Source: Angelobacter sp036557225
GTDB lineage: Bacteria; Acidobacteriota; Terriglobia; Terriglobales; Acidobacteriaceae
DNA: 64,000 bases
Direction of reading: 5' to 3'
Assembly: GCA_036557225.1 (NCBI GenBank)
Contig: DATBHX010000012.1
Span: 1-64,000 of the forward strand
A model generated the notes under the pieces. That model saw nothing but the letters and a program-made list of their open reading frames with translations, did no database searches and was not told the DNA's origin. This document shows positions 16,741 through 25,721 of this stretch, in pieces. Each line of letters begins with the position of its first letter. Within the stretch, counting starts at the first letter, position 1. Both the position numbers and the translations under genes were made by a program.

Positions 16741-17106
16741 TTACTGCGAAACCAGCTGCTGCAATTCCTCGAGTGATTCGCGAAGAGAGCACATCTCGGC
16801 AGTCTCCACGCTGATGTTGCCTGCCTCCACGTCGGCGCAAACGGTTCTCAGCAATTGACGAAGCCTGCGCAGTCGTTCTGCCGCCACAAACGCAAAAGCC
16901 GTTTGGCGGTTTCGCCCGGTCCGGTGGGATCCAATCAACTCGCTTACACTCCAGGCCGTCAGGCGCGCATTGTCAAGGCTTTGCCGAAGATCGCTCAACG
17001 CGTCCACATCGGGATCGGGCTCCACGCGTAGTCTTTGTTCCAAATTCCTGATTGCCTCGGAACAGCGATTCATCGCATCCGTGAGGTTCTCTGAAGGGTT
17101 GGTCAT
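16741..17106 (-). CDS. small helical protein of unknown function, 121 aa
   Basis: The protein is soluble, acidic and almost entirely helical with heptad-like spacing of leucines in the regions NRCSEAIRNLEQRLR and MCSLRESLEELQQLVS, so a coiled-coil or four-helix bundle is likely. AAGGAG lies 6 nt before the ATG at 17106. No family recognised. The region upstream (17107-17401) contains no convincing gene. Confidence 0.65.
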   Translation of the reverse strand: MTNPSENLTDAMNRCSEAIRNLEQRLRVEPDPDVDALSDLRQSLDNARLTAWSVSELIGSHRTGRNRQTAFAFVAAERLRRLRQLLRTVCADVEAGNISVETAEMCSLRESLEELQQLVSQ

Positions 17107-17401
17107 GGCGCTCCTTGGATAACTCGTTGCGCGACACTCTGACTATGATGCTCGACGCCGGGCCGTGCAGCCTGGAGCCCGGCATAACGTTGGTAATAGG
17201 GAAAAATTCTGATACAAACGCCACCGGTCTTCCCAGGCTGTGAGAGCGAGGAGGTTAACCGGTGGCTGGAGCAACACATCCGCGACTTAAACAAAAATTT
17301 TACGTTCGCGGGGGCTCGCCTGATAACGCCAAGTAGCGCCATGCTCAAAATCAACTAACACCGTGAACCCGGTGTCTTTTTCCGCCACCTTCTCGCGTGA
17401 G

Positions 17402-18460
17402 CTATGAAATCGCTGCCTTCAATCTGCGCTTCCGCCTCTTTATGTAGCGCACCAGCAACCACACCATAGCAGCCAACGCCAGCAGGATGAGCGCCGACAG
17501 AGCGATGAGAATCCGCATGGAATTCATCATCACGAAGTTGCCGCTCACGGTATAGAAGCCGTTGAATTTTTCCAGCGCCCCCGGCAGCGCGAGCAGATCA
17601 TCTTTCGTCAACTGCAGAGCATGTTCGCGCGGATGAAACGTCGATTCCCACGGAAATAACTCCCCATCGGCATTCTTCTCCACGTGTCCGGCCAGCACGT
17701 AGGTGACGGGACGGTCCTTCACAAACGCGGCAACGCGTTTCGCGCTGGCGATATAGGCGCCGGTATCATCCACCAGGAGGCGTCCCGGCAGCAAAAAGTC
17801 GCCGGAGAAAAACAGTCCGGTATTCCGGTCATAAAAAGAGACCTCGGTTTCATTGTGTCCGGGCGTTGGGATCGCGTCCACCACCCGCCCGCCGAGATCG
17901 ATCTGCGCCACACCGTTCGGCCAGTCGGTGAAACGGTAGAAGCGGCGGACGCTATCGATATCAAACCCCGCAACCTGAACATTGGGCAACTGCGTGAACT
18001 GCCCATCTCCCGCACGATGGTCAAGGTGACGGTGCGTATGGACCACCAGCAGAGGCAGCTTTTGTGCTCCCTTTTGTGTTCCAGGGTTCTGTGTTCCAAC
18101 GTTCTGTGTTCCAACGTTCGGCAACAACTGCAGCACCGTAGTCGCCAGCGGCATGTTCGTTGCATCGGCTACGTCCCCGGTGTCGATCAGCAGCGCCTTC
18201 TCCGATCCAATCAACAGGTAAATAAAAGGGGCTTCGAAGGTGGCGCACAGGTTCTGGCGAAGCATGAATGTGTGCTGGTCGTAGGCATGCACCTGCAGGG
18301 CGGGTTGTGTATTCCCCGTGCAATTGGCGGCGCCCTCATCCCAATGCACGTCCATCGAACCCGGGGCTGGCTGCGCCCAGGCGCCGCTGACGGGCACCAG
18401 CGACAGCACAATGACCAAACCAACATGCGATATCGAAGCGCGGAAGTCCCAGAATTTCAT
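17402..18460 (-). CDS. metallo-beta-lactamase-fold hydrolase, exported and membrane anchored
   Basis: An N-terminal signal sequence (residues 8-29, ending WAQ) precedes an MBL domain. The zinc motif HTHRHLDH near residue 142, the GHNETEVSFYD strand and FFSGDFLLPG (bridging Asp) and the last His in LAGHVEKN are all present. A transmembrane helix near the C-terminus (ILIALSALILLALAAMVWLLV) is followed by a basic tail KRRKRRLK. Activity on a thioester, lactone or beta-lactam cannot be told from sequence. Between the first two strands lies a five-residue repeat (NVGTQ, NVGTQ, NPGTQ) encoded by a 15-bp tandem repeat. The start overlaps the TetR stop (ATGA), so the two form one operon and the regulator probably controls this enzyme. 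Confidence 0.85.
   Translation of the reverse strand: MKFWDFRASISHVGLVIVLSLVPVSGAWAQPAPGSMDVHWDEGAANCTGNTQPALQVHAYDQHTFMLRQNLCATFEAPFIYLLIGSEKALLIDTGDVADATNMPLATTVLQLLPNVGTQNVGTQNPGTQKGAQKLPLLVVHTHRHLDHRAGDGQFTQLPNVQVAGFDIDSVRRFYRFTDWPNGVAQIDLGGRVVDAIPTPGHNETEVSFYDRNTGLFFSGDFLLPGRLLVDDTGAYIASAKRVAAFVKDRPVTYVLAGHVEKNADGELFPWESTFHPREHALQLTKDDLLALPGALEKFNGFYTVSGNFVMMNSMRILIALSALILLALAAMVWLLVRYIKRRKRRLKAAIS
18072..18116. repeat. 15-bp tandem repeat, three units, inside the MBL gene
   Basis: Two identical units of TTCTGTGTTCCAACG (18087-18101 and 18102-18116) and one diverged unit (18072-18086) encode the in-frame repeats NVGTQ/NVGTQ/NPGTQ, in a surface loop before the zinc motif. Confidence 0.8.
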
Positions 18461-19047
18461 GGGCGACTAACTCCTTTGTTTTGCGGCAGCATGGAATCCA
18501 ATGTGGCGAGCCACGAACTAACGGCCCGGTTGACCCGCCTGCGGTCGTGCGTCGTGCAGTAGTCGAGCATGAAACCGCGCAGGCCGGCGACCACGATGGT
18601 GGCGAAAGCGCGCGCTTCCGCCCGCGTATGGCCTTCACGGCACAGAGGCCCGGCGATCTCACACAGCCATTCCTCCATGGTGTCATGCAGGAACATCTTG
18701 TAGAGCCGTGGACGGCGAAGCGCAACTCCATACACTTCAAAGAAAAGACGGAAGAGTGGCTCGGAATCGGGCGCGCTCATCTTTCTCCAGACGATCGCGC
18801 ATGCTTCGGCGAAGCTGGCGGCGTCGACGATGTCATAAGCGGCGCGTTGCTGCTTCCGGGCCTCAGCCAATACCTCGATCACCATTTTTTCCTTGGATCC
18901 GAAGTAGTAAAGGAGCACGCGAGGGCTGGAGCCCAGGGCTTTGGCCAGTGGTCTCAGTGACAGGTCGCTCAGGCCATGCTTGATCAGGTAGTCGAGAACG
19001 GCCCGGCGCAATTCCTTTGGCCGCTCTGGATTGGCAGTCCGGCTCAT
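18457..19047 (-). CDS. TetR/AcrR-family transcriptional regulator
   Basis: The N-terminal 50 residues form the TetR DNA-binding HTH: LRRAVLDYLIKHGLSDLSLRPLAKALGSSPRVLLYYFGSKEKMV, in which the recognition helix and the YYxFGSKE(D)xL signature are clear. The C-terminal ligand domain is all helical (about residues 60-190). The protein precedes the MBL hydrolase gene with a 4-bp overlap. A palindrome in its own upstream region is the likely operator, so it should autoregulate and control the hydrolase. The ligand is unknown. Confidence 0.93.
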   Translation of the reverse strand: MSRTANPERPKELRRAVLDYLIKHGLSDLSLRPLAKALGSSPRVLLYYFGSKEKMVIEVLAEARKQQRAAYDIVDAASFAEACAIVWRKMSAPDSEPLFRLFFEVYGVALRRPRLYKMFLHDTMEEWLCEIAGPLCREGHTRAEARAFATIVVAGLRGFMLDYCTTHDRRRVNRAVSSWLATLDSMLPQNKGVSRP

Positions 19048-19061
19048 CCTGAAAATATTAT

Positions 19062-19083
19062 AAATGAAACGAGTGTTTCAATT
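19062..19083. promoter_or_regulatory. palindromic operator overlapping the TetR-gene promoter
   Basis: TGAAAC-GAGT-GTTTCA is a perfect 6-bp inverted repeat with 4-bp spacer, extended by A/T matches on both sides. On the minus strand it lies between two TATAAT hexamers (19081-19086 and 19057-19062), so binding would block either promoter. This is the expected place and shape for a TetR operator. Confidence 0.6.
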
Positions 19084-19198
19084 ATAGAAAAGTCCAAACA
19101 GCCCTGATGTTCCCTCCCTCACTCAACTACCGTGAAGCAATACGTTTTGGCTTCCCTTTGCTTGTTCCCGGTAGCATGATTACCGAAGAGGCAATCGC

Positions 19199-19564
19199 AT
19201 GATTCGTCAACGTGCCCTGCAAGTAGTATTGGTGTTGGTGGGATTATTGTTTACTGCGGCCATTCTGCCCGTAATCGGCGGCCTGCGCGATCCGGCCAAC
19301 TCCGACACGGGCGACACCATGCAGATGGCCATCTATTGCACCCTCGGGATCTTCCTGCTCCTGGCAGTGCGTAATCCTTCGGCCCACCGCAGCCTGATCG
19401 CCTTCGCCGCCTGGTCCAGCTTCGCTCACGCCGCGGTCATGTCCACCCTGGGGTTTGAAATCCCGGCCCAGCGCAGCGGATTTCTCGGTGGCTCAGCCAT
19501 ACTCGTCGTCATCGGCATACTTCTGATTGCGCTGCGTCCGGCCAAGCAGCCGTTCTCGGCCTGA
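19199..19564 (+). CDS. small integral membrane protein, four helices, DUF6632-like
   Basis: The 121-residue protein has four predicted membrane helices: residues 5-27, 41-58, 65-86 and 96-113. Between the first two lies GGLRDPANSDTGDTMQMAIYCTLGIFLL, and the third contains FAAWSSFAHAAVMS. These resemble the small DUF6632 membrane proteins, although I cannot verify that by alignment. No function is known. GAGG lies 8 nt before the ATG at 19199. The gene stands alone between the divergent TetR operon and smc. Confidence 0.65.
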   Translation: MIRQRALQVVLVLVGLLFTAAILPVIGGLRDPANSDTGDTMQMAIYCTLGIFLLLAVRNPSAHRSLIAFAAWSSFAHAAVMSTLGFEIPAQRSGFLGGSAILVVIGILLIALRPAKQPFSA

Positions 19565-19593
19565 TGCTTTCCAGTCAGCGAAAGGGTTTGGCT

Positions 19594-19625
19594 TCCCGAT
19601 CTCCCGATCTCCCGATCTCCTGATC
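19594..19625. repeat. 8-bp tandem repeat, four units
   Basis: TCCCGATC occurs three times in tandem, followed by one unit with a C-to-T change. Such a short array would be prone to slippage. It lies downstream of the small membrane protein gene. Confidence 0.8.
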
Positions 19626-19817
19626 CCTCCCTGTACTAATTTCCGTCTTCATCCACCTTGCTTCACTGCACCAAAAGCGCTAGAGTTTGCATAGCTCTGA
19701 CCGATTCTTCCGGCCTCCCAAAAACCCTCACAGGTGTAATTTGACCAATGACTGCACAGCCGGTGCGACATCCTGTGGCCAAAAGCACTTATCCACAATA
19801 TCTTGTGGGCTTTGCTC

Positions 19818-19846
19818 TTGACCCCCGGTTACTCTCTGGGTACATT
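19818..19846 (+). promoter_or_regulatory. smc promoter, TTGACC-N17-TACATT
   Basis: TTGACC (19818-19823) and TACATT (19841-19846) are spaced by exactly 17 bp and each differs from consensus by one base. Confidence 0.6.
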
Positions 19847-19985
19847 AGCTTGAACGCGGGTTATTACGTTCCAGCGGCCTCTGAATGAGGTCAAAAACCC
19901 GGGGTTTAAGACGATTTGCAGAAAAATCGCACTTCTGCCAGCCACAGCCGTGCGACCATTTGGTCAATCCTGAAGGAGTAGGAAG

Positions 19986-22900
19986 TTGCTCAAACTTAAG
20001 AAGCTGCAAATCCTCGGTTTCAAGTCCTTCTGTGATCGCACGGAGCTCAAATTTCCGGGCGAGGGCATTGCCGCGGTTGTCGGGCCCAACGGTTGTGGAA
20101 AGTCCAACATCGCCGACTCGATTTCCTGGGTGCTGGGCGAGCAGTCCGCTAAGAGCCTGCGCGGCGTCCGCATGGAAGACGTGATCTTTGCCGGCACACG
20201 CGACCGCAAACCCACCGGCATGGCCGAAGTTTCGCTCACGCTGATCGATCCCCAGGTATATGAGGGCCAGGTCAGCGGCGTCCCCGAAATCGATATTCAG
20301 GACGAAATGCCGCCCGGTATGAACGACGACGATTGGGACGAGGCTTCCGTTCGCGCCACCGCTGCCGAAGCCACCGACGCCGCCGTAGCCGAAGTGCAAC
20401 CCGGACCTCTCGACTGGAAAGACGGTGTAGACGCAACGGCTGAAGGCGAAGGCCCCGAAGCAAACAGCGAAGGCCCCGCTAACGTCGCGCAAGAGGCAAC
20501 GCCAGAGCAAGCGCCGTCAGAAGAAGCTGTTCCTCAGCAATCGACCGAAGAATCGCAAACCGCGCCCGCCGAGCTTCCATCGGCCTCGTCAGAGCCAGAT
20601 GCTCAGGCTGCGCAAAACGCCGCCAACCCGGTCGTCCTCAAGATTCGTCGTCGCAAGTTTAAGCCCATGGCTTTTGCCAAAGGCGAGATCATGGTCACGC
20701 GCCGATTGTTCCGCACCGGCGAAAGCGAATACCTGCTCAACGGCAAGCTCTGCCGCCTGCGCGACATCCAGGACATCTTTATGGGCACCGGCCTGGGGCC
20801 GGAGTCATACGCCATTATTGAGCAGGGAAGGATCGGGCAGATCCTGAGCAGTAAGCCGCATGACCGCCGCGCCATCATTGAAGAAGCGGCGGGCATTACC
20901 AAGTTCAAGACGCGCAAACGCCTGGCCGAAGCCCGTCTGGAGCAGGCAAAGCTCAACCTGGCGCGCATCAATGACATCTTTGACGAAGTCACGCGGCAGA
21001 TGAACTCGCTCAAGCGTCAGGCCTCCAAGGCCGAACGCTATGCCCGCCTGCGCGACGAGATGAAGGAAAAGCTGCGCGTGGTGCTGGCCAGCAAGTTCGC
21101 CCAGATGGGCCGCGATGAAGCCGGGCTGAATGCCTCGCTTGAGGCCATCGGCGAAGAGATTCGTACGCGCAGTGAGTCGGTCACCGCGAAGGAAGCTGAG
21201 CACACCGAACGAACCCAGCGCGGCTACGCTATTGAGAGTGAGATCGCGCACAACAGTCAGGTTATGAATGCGCTGGCGCTGGAGACCGAACGCGCGATCT
21301 CCCGCCGTGGCGCCAATGAAGAGCGTTGCGCGGAGCTTGACGCCCGCTCTGCCGCAGCTCACGCCGAACTGGAGCGGGCCCAGGCCCAATCGCTTGCATT
21401 GTTAGAAGAAGTGCAAACCAATCGCAGCTTTGTTGAGTCGGCGGCCTCGGAGGTCGCGACTGCGCAACACGAATGGCAGGCACTGCAACAGGCCTCGCAG
21501 GACGTAGCTACCTCGCTCACCGACCTCGAGCGCCAGCAGGAGGCGCGCCGCCAGAATGTAATGGAGGCCATGGCCTCGGCCTCGCAGGTGCGCAACCAGA
21601 TCATTCAGGCCGAAGAGCACCTTACCGCGCTCGAGCGCGAAGCGCAGCGGCTGGAGCGCGAATCGGCTGCGGCTCAGGTCGATATTGAAGCCTTTGGCGG
21701 CAAGCGCGGCCAAATCGCCTTTGAATTTGAGTCGATCACGCACACCGCCGTGGCACTGGGGACGCGCATCGGCGACGTTCGCAGTCAGATCGAGAGCAAG
21801 CGCAAAGAAGAAGAAGAGCGCAAGAGCAGCCTGGATACGCTGCGTGCGGAATACGCCACAGCTCAGGGCAAGAAATCCTCGCTGGAGTCGGTGATCAACG
21901 AGCATGGTTACTCCACCGAGTCGGTAAAGCGCCTGTTTCAGTCCGGCGCAGTGGGCAACGGCTTCACCCCGGCCGGCGTGCTGGCCGATTTCCTTGAGGT
22001 CGAGACCCGTTACGAGAGCGTGGTTGAAGAATTCCTGCGCGACGAGCTGAACTATGTCGTCGTAAAGTCCTGGGATTCCGCCAACGAAGGTATGCGGCTT
22101 CTGCAATCCGACGTCGACGGCCGCGCGACCTTCCTGGTGCATCCTGAAGATGCCCAGGCGCGCTTCTCCTTCGTCGTGAGTGACGCACCACCGCCGGGCT
22201 CCGCCCAGCAGGCTCAGCTGGTGCCGCTCAAGAGCTGCATCCGCGTGCTCAACGGTTTTGGCCGGTCGCTGGAAGTGGTGCTGCCCAAGCTGCGCGACGG
22301 CTACATCACGCAGGACTCGAACATCGCCCGCAATCTGGCTCTGGAAAACCCTGATGCCTACTTCCTGTCTTCCACTGGCGAGTGTTTCCATAACGTGACC
22401 GTCACGGGAGGTAAGCAGCGCAAGGAAGGTCCGCTTTCGCTCAAGCGCGAGCTGCGCGAGCTGGCCAAGCTGGCCGGCGATCTCGAAACTGCCATTCAGC
22501 ACGAGCAGGGCAGCGTGCAGACGCTGGGACGTGAGCTTACCGACCTTACCAGGCTGCTGAGCAATCTGGAAGAAGAGCGCCGCGAAGCCGAAAAGCAGGC
22601 CCTGACCCACGGCCACGCGCTCAAGCAGATGGAGAGCGAGCTGGCGCGCACGGAACAGCGGTTGAATACGTATCGGCTGGAATTTGAGCGAACGCGCTCA
22701 GAGCGCGATGAGAAAAGCCAGATCGCAGGCGAGAAGCGCGAACAAGCCGGCGTCCTGGAGCAAAAGCGCCAGGCCCTGGAAGACGAGATGAAAGTCGAGC
22801 AGCAGCGGCTGGTCTCATTGCGGACCTCCCGCGACGGCGCGGCGCAAAGCGCCTCAGAAGCCGCAGCTCGGCTGGCGGTTGTGGAAGAGCGCCGCAGGAC

Positions 22901-24002
22901 GGCGGCGTCGGCCCTGGAGCGCATTGAAACACTGGCAGCCGAGGCAAAACAGCGCGTGGAATCGCTGCAGACGCAGATCCAGTCCGCGGCAGCGGAGAAG
23001 GTCCAGCGCGAAGCCGAGAACCTGCAGATCGGCGAACGGCTCCAAGCGCTGGCCGCAGAAAAGGCCGCAGCGGAAGCAACCGGCGTGCAGTTGCAGCATG
23101 AATCAGAGCAGGTGCGTGCGCGGATCAGCGAGATTGATCAGGAGTTGAAAGCAGCCCGCATCGAGCTCGACCTTACCCGCGAGCGCAAGAGCGAGTTAGG
23201 CACACAGCTGGCCAAGCTGCAGTCTGACCTGGCCCACATGGCTGAGTCGTGCCTGAATGAGCTGGGCATCAGCGCCGACGAGCTGCGCGCGAACGCGGAG
23301 ATCCCGCTGGTGGAAGGCGAGCAGCTTGCCCTGGAAGAGACCGCCTATCGGGAGATGCGTACGAAGCTCGACAATATGGGTCCGGTCAACATGATGGCCC
23401 TGGAAGAATTCAAAGAGACCGAGCAGCGCCATCAGTTCCTGGAGACCCAGCGCAAAGACCTGCTGGAGTCGATCGAGAACACGCAGGCGACGATCAAGGA
23501 GATCGACGAGTTCTCGCGGCAGAAATTTCAGGAAGCTTTTGACCGCATCAATGAAAACTTCCAGTTCACCTTCCGCAAGCTTTTTGGCGGCGGCCAGGCG
23601 TTCATGCGCCTGACGGACGAACTGAACACCGCAGAAAGCGGCATTGACGTGGTGGCGTCCCCTCCGGGCAAGAAGCTGCAGAATGTGCTCCTGCTATCGG
23701 GCGGTGAGAAGGCGCTGACGGCGCTGTCACTGCTGGTCGGCATCTTCCAGTATCAGCCCAGCCCATTCTGCATCCTTGACGAAGTGGACGCGCCGCTGGA
23801 TGAAGCCAACATCGGCCGCTTTACCGAGCTGATCCGAGAGATGGCCGTGGAGACACAGTTCATCATCATCACGCACAGCAAGAAGACCATGGCGGTTGCG
23901 CCGGTGATGTATGGCGTCACGATGCAGGAGCCCGGTGTTTCAAAGATCGTCTCGGTCAAGTTCGGCCTGGAGACGGCTGGACCGCGAGCTGCATCCGCGT
24001 AA
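19986..24002 (+). CDS. smc: chromosome segregation ATPase SMC, with acidic insertion in the N-terminal head
   Basis: The protein has the complete SMC architecture: Walker A GPNGCGKSNI near residue 35, long coiled coils, a hinge domain at about residues 640-800 (GYSTESVKRLFQS...FVVVKSWDSANEG) and a C-terminal head with the ABC signature LLSGGEKAL and Walker B ILDEVDAPLDEANI. It organises and separates chromosomes. At 1338 residues it is about 150 longer than usual. The extra length is an acidic Glu/Ala/Pro-rich stretch at about residues 88-215, inside the N-terminal head between SLTLIDPQ and RKFKPMAFAKGEIMVTRRL, where most homologues have a short turn. The TTG start at 19986 has AAGGAG 7 nt upstream. 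scpA/scpB are not adjacent. Confidence 0.96.
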   Translation: MLKLKKLQILGFKSFCDRTELKFPGEGIAAVVGPNGCGKSNIADSISWVLGEQSAKSLRGVRMEDVIFAGTRDRKPTGMAEVSLTLIDPQVYEGQVSGVPEIDIQDEMPPGMNDDDWDEASVRATAAEATDAAVAEVQPGPLDWKDGVDATAEGEGPEANSEGPANVAQEATPEQAPSEEAVPQQSTEESQTAPAELPSASSEPDAQAAQNAANPVVLKIRRRKFKPMAFAKGEIMVTRRLFRTGESEYLLNGKLCRLRDIQDIFMGTGLGPESYAIIEQGRIGQILSSKPHDRRAIIEEAAGITKFKTRKRLAEARLEQAKLNLARINDIFDEVTRQMNSLKRQASKAERYARLRDEMKEKLRVVLASKFAQMGRDEAGLNASLEAIGEEIRTRSESVTAKEAEHTERTQRGYAIESEIAHNSQVMNALALETERAISRRGANEERCAELDARSAAAHAELERAQAQSLALLEEVQTNRSFVESAASEVATAQHEWQALQQASQDVATSLTDLERQQEARRQNVMEAMASASQVRNQIIQAEEHLTALEREAQRLERESAAAQVDIEAFGGKRGQIAFEFESITHTAVALGTRIGDVRSQIESKRKEEEERKSSLDTLRAEYATAQGKKSSLESVINEHGYSTESVKRLFQSGAVGNGFTPAGVLADFLEVETRYESVVEEFLRDELNYVVVKSWDSANEGMRLLQSDVDGRATFLVHPEDAQARFSFVVSDAPPPGSAQQAQLVPLKSCIRVLNGFGRSLEVVLPKLRDGYITQDSNIARNLALENPDAYFLSSTGECFHNVTVTGGKQRKEGPLSLKRELRELAKLAGDLETAIQHEQGSVQTLGRELTDLTRLLSNLEEERREAEKQALTHGHALKQMESELARTEQRLNTYRLEFERTRSERDEKSQIAGEKREQAGVLEQKRQALEDEMKVEQQRLVSLRTSRDGAAQSASEAAARLAVVEERRRTAASALERIETLAAEAKQRVESLQTQIQSAAAEKVQREAENLQIGERLQALAAEKAAAEATGVQLQHESEQVRARISEIDQELKAARIELDLTRERKSELGTQLAKLQSDLAHMAESCLNELGISADELRANAEIPLVEGEQLALEETAYREMRTKLDNMGPVNMMALEEFKETEQRHQFLETQRKDLLESIENTQATIKEIDEFSRQKFQEAFDRINENFQFTFRKLFGGGQAFMRLTDELNTAESGIDVVASPPGKKLQNVLLLSGGEKALTALSLLVGIFQYQPSPFCILDEVDAPLDEANIGRFTELIREMAVETQFIIITHSKKTMAVAPVMYGVTMQEPGVSKIVSVKFGLETAGPRAASA

Positions 24003-24021
24003 CAGTTCTGGTAGAGCAAAA

Positions 24022-24510
24022 ATGCGTCGCAGCATCTATCTATTTCTGCTGCTTGTGCCCTCTCTTGCGACCTCGGCGGAGAAGCCGCTGGCCGACCAGA
24101 TCCTGATCATCAAATCCACCCGCACGATGACGCTTCTCAGCGGGGCCAAAGTGCTGAAAACCTACAAGGTTGCGCTGGGCACAGCGCCGGTTGGTCCCAA
24201 GCGCAGGGAAGGCGACCACAAGACGCCCGAAGGCATCTATACGATTGACGCCAAGAACCCGCAGAGCCAGTTTCATCTGTCACTGCACATTTCGTATCCC
24301 AGTGCGGCGGATCGTGAACAGGCGCGCAGGCGCGGAGCAAAGCCGGGTGGCGCGATTATGATTCACGGGCTGGCCCCGAGTTTTGCTTATCTCGGCGTGC
24401 TGCACCGGCAGACGGACTGGACGGATGGATGCGTCGCCGTTACCAACGCGGAGATCGAGGAGATTTGGAAGCTGGTGCCGGTGGGGACACGCGTAGAGAT
24501 TCGTCCTTAG
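24022..24510 (+). CDS. L,D-transpeptidase (YkuD/YafK type), exported
   Basis: The ATG at 24022 begins a signal peptide (MRRSIYLFLLLVPSLATSA). The mature domain has the YkuD features: LADQILIIKSTRTMTLLSGAKVLKTYKVALG, KTPEGIYTIDAKNPQSQFHLSLHISYP, the conserved HG in IMIHGLA and the catalytic TDGCVAVTN with the nucleophilic Cys. The SxGC variant TDGC is typical of the YafK branch. These enzymes make or cut 3-3 peptidoglycan cross-links or attach proteins in the periplasm. It is only 19 bp after smc and may be cotranscribed. A longer in-frame start within smc (23911) is rejected because it lacks the signal peptide. Confidence 0.88.
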   Translation: MRRSIYLFLLLVPSLATSAEKPLADQILIIKSTRTMTLLSGAKVLKTYKVALGTAPVGPKRREGDHKTPEGIYTIDAKNPQSQFHLSLHISYPSAADREQARRRGAKPGGAIMIHGLAPSFAYLGVLHRQTDWTDGCVAVTNAEIEEIWKLVPVGTRVEIRP

Positions 24511-24740
24511 CAGGCGTCCTGCGGAACACGAAGCGTTGTTCGAGATCACCTGAAAACCGAGCCTCGAAAAAAATATTTTTTGCGATGGAGTTTACTTTTT
24601 TATTAACCGGTACTACAAAGTGCAGCGAAAAGCAATGCGATTTAATCGGCCATCCATGCGGTTTTTTTCAATTGTGCATTTCTCTGCAGTTTTACCGGGA
24701 TCGAGATTTTTTCCGTCAGCAAAATCTTTGTTTTCCGTGG

Positions 24741-24768
24741 TTGACAAAAAAAGTTGAGAGGCTAGAAT
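24741..24768 (+). promoter_or_regulatory. purC promoter, TTGACA-N16-TAGAAT
   Basis: TTGACA at 24741-24746 and TAGAAT at 24763-24768 form a near-consensus sigma-70-type promoter. The start would be near 24775, about 19 nt before the ATG. The preceding 200 bp (24575-24760) are unusually AT-rich, with A7/T6 tracts, and could serve as an UP element. No purine riboswitch fold is seen. Confidence 0.75.
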
Positions 24769-24793
24769 ACAGCCTCGCCCACGAATTTCTGCC

Positions 24794-25708
24794 ATGACAA
24801 GTCAAGCGATGCAAAGCCGGATTCTTCTCCAGACCAATTTCCCAGAGCTCACACTCCACGCGCGGGGCAAGGTGCGCGACCTGTACAGCGTTGACGGGCA
24901 ACTGCTGTTCGTGGCCACGGACCGCATCTCTGCGTTTGATTACGTGCTGGCCACCGGCATTCCGGAAAAGGGCCGTGTGCTCACCCAGCTCTCGCTTTTC
25001 TGGTTTGATTTCCTGAAAGACACGGTGAAGAACCATCTCATCACGGCGCGGGTGGAAGATTATCCGGCGCCGTTGCGCAGTCACGCCGATGATCTGCGTG
25101 GACGCTCCATGCTCGTGGCCAGGGCCAACATGATCGACTTTGAATGCGTGGCGCGCGGTTACCTTTCGGGATCGGGTTGGAAGGAGTATCAGCAGACGGG
25201 AGCGGTTTGCGGCATCAAGTTGCCTGCCGGCTTGAAGGAGTCAGACAAGCTGCCGGAACCAATCTTTACTCCGGCCACCAAGGCGCTGACCGGCCATGAT
25301 GAAAATATCTCTTTCGAGGAGATGGCCCGGCACACCGGCCAGGAACTGGCAGAGAAACTGCGCGATCTTACGTTAACCATTTATAGCAAGGCGGCGAACT
25401 ATGCCGCAGGGCGAGGCATTATCATCGCCGATACCAAGTTTGAATTTGGACAGACCGATCAGGGCATTATCCTTGCGGATGAAGTGCTTACCCCTGACTC
25501 TTCGCGCTTCTGGCCGGCTGACAGGTATCAGCCGGGACGGGCGCAGGAATCATTTGATAAGCAGTTTGTCCGTGATTATCTGGAAGCGATCAAGTGGAAC
25601 AAGCAGCCGCCTGCTCCCGCGTTGCCGGAGGATGTAGCGCATAAGACCAGCGAAAAATACATCCAGGCCTATCGGGTGCTTGCCGGACGCGAACTGCCAA
25701 CAGGTTGA
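24794..25708 (+). CDS. purC: phosphoribosylaminoimidazole-succinocarboxamide synthase
   Basis: SAICAR synthase joins aspartate to CAIR with ATP in the eighth step of purine synthesis. Family motifs are present: GKVRDLYSVDGQLLFVATDRISAFDYVL near the N-terminus, FECVARGYLSGSGWKEYQ, the ATP/substrate-binding KLPEPIFTPATKA and the acidic motif IIIADTKFEFG...LADEVLTPDSSRFW. At 304 residues it corresponds to the longer fungal/plant-like form found in many bacteria. It is followed by cvpA after 13 bp, the pair as in purine operons. There is no Shine-Dalgarno sequence before the ATG. Confidence 0.97.
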   Translation: MTSQAMQSRILLQTNFPELTLHARGKVRDLYSVDGQLLFVATDRISAFDYVLATGIPEKGRVLTQLSLFWFDFLKDTVKNHLITARVEDYPAPLRSHADDLRGRSMLVARANMIDFECVARGYLSGSGWKEYQQTGAVCGIKLPAGLKESDKLPEPIFTPATKALTGHDENISFEEMARHTGQELAEKLRDLTLTIYSKAANYAAGRGIIIADTKFEFGQTDQGIILADEVLTPDSSRFWPADRYQPGRAQESFDKQFVRDYLEAIKWNKQPPAPALPEDVAHKTSEKYIQAYRVLAGRELPTG

Positions 25709-25721
25709 GCCGGGTAGCGGC

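Larger units (their letters stand above)
19565..19985. other. 421-bp intergenic region upstream of smc
   Basis: There is no gene here. It contains an 8-bp tandem repeat at 19594-19625 and the smc promoter at 19818-19846, and leaves an smc leader of about 130 nt. Confidence 0.7.

Noticed and set aside
17103..17354. 83-residue minus-strand open frame
   Set aside because: Low-quality composition, no RBS, and it overlaps the upstream region of a better-supported gene.
21402..22616. 404-residue open frame antisense to smc
   Set aside because: It lies opposite to the SMC coiled-coil and hinge part. No RBS or domain supports it.
24511..24793. Purine riboswitch upstream of purC
   Set aside because: A standard promoter ends about 19 nt before the ATG, which leaves no room for an aptamer in the leader.
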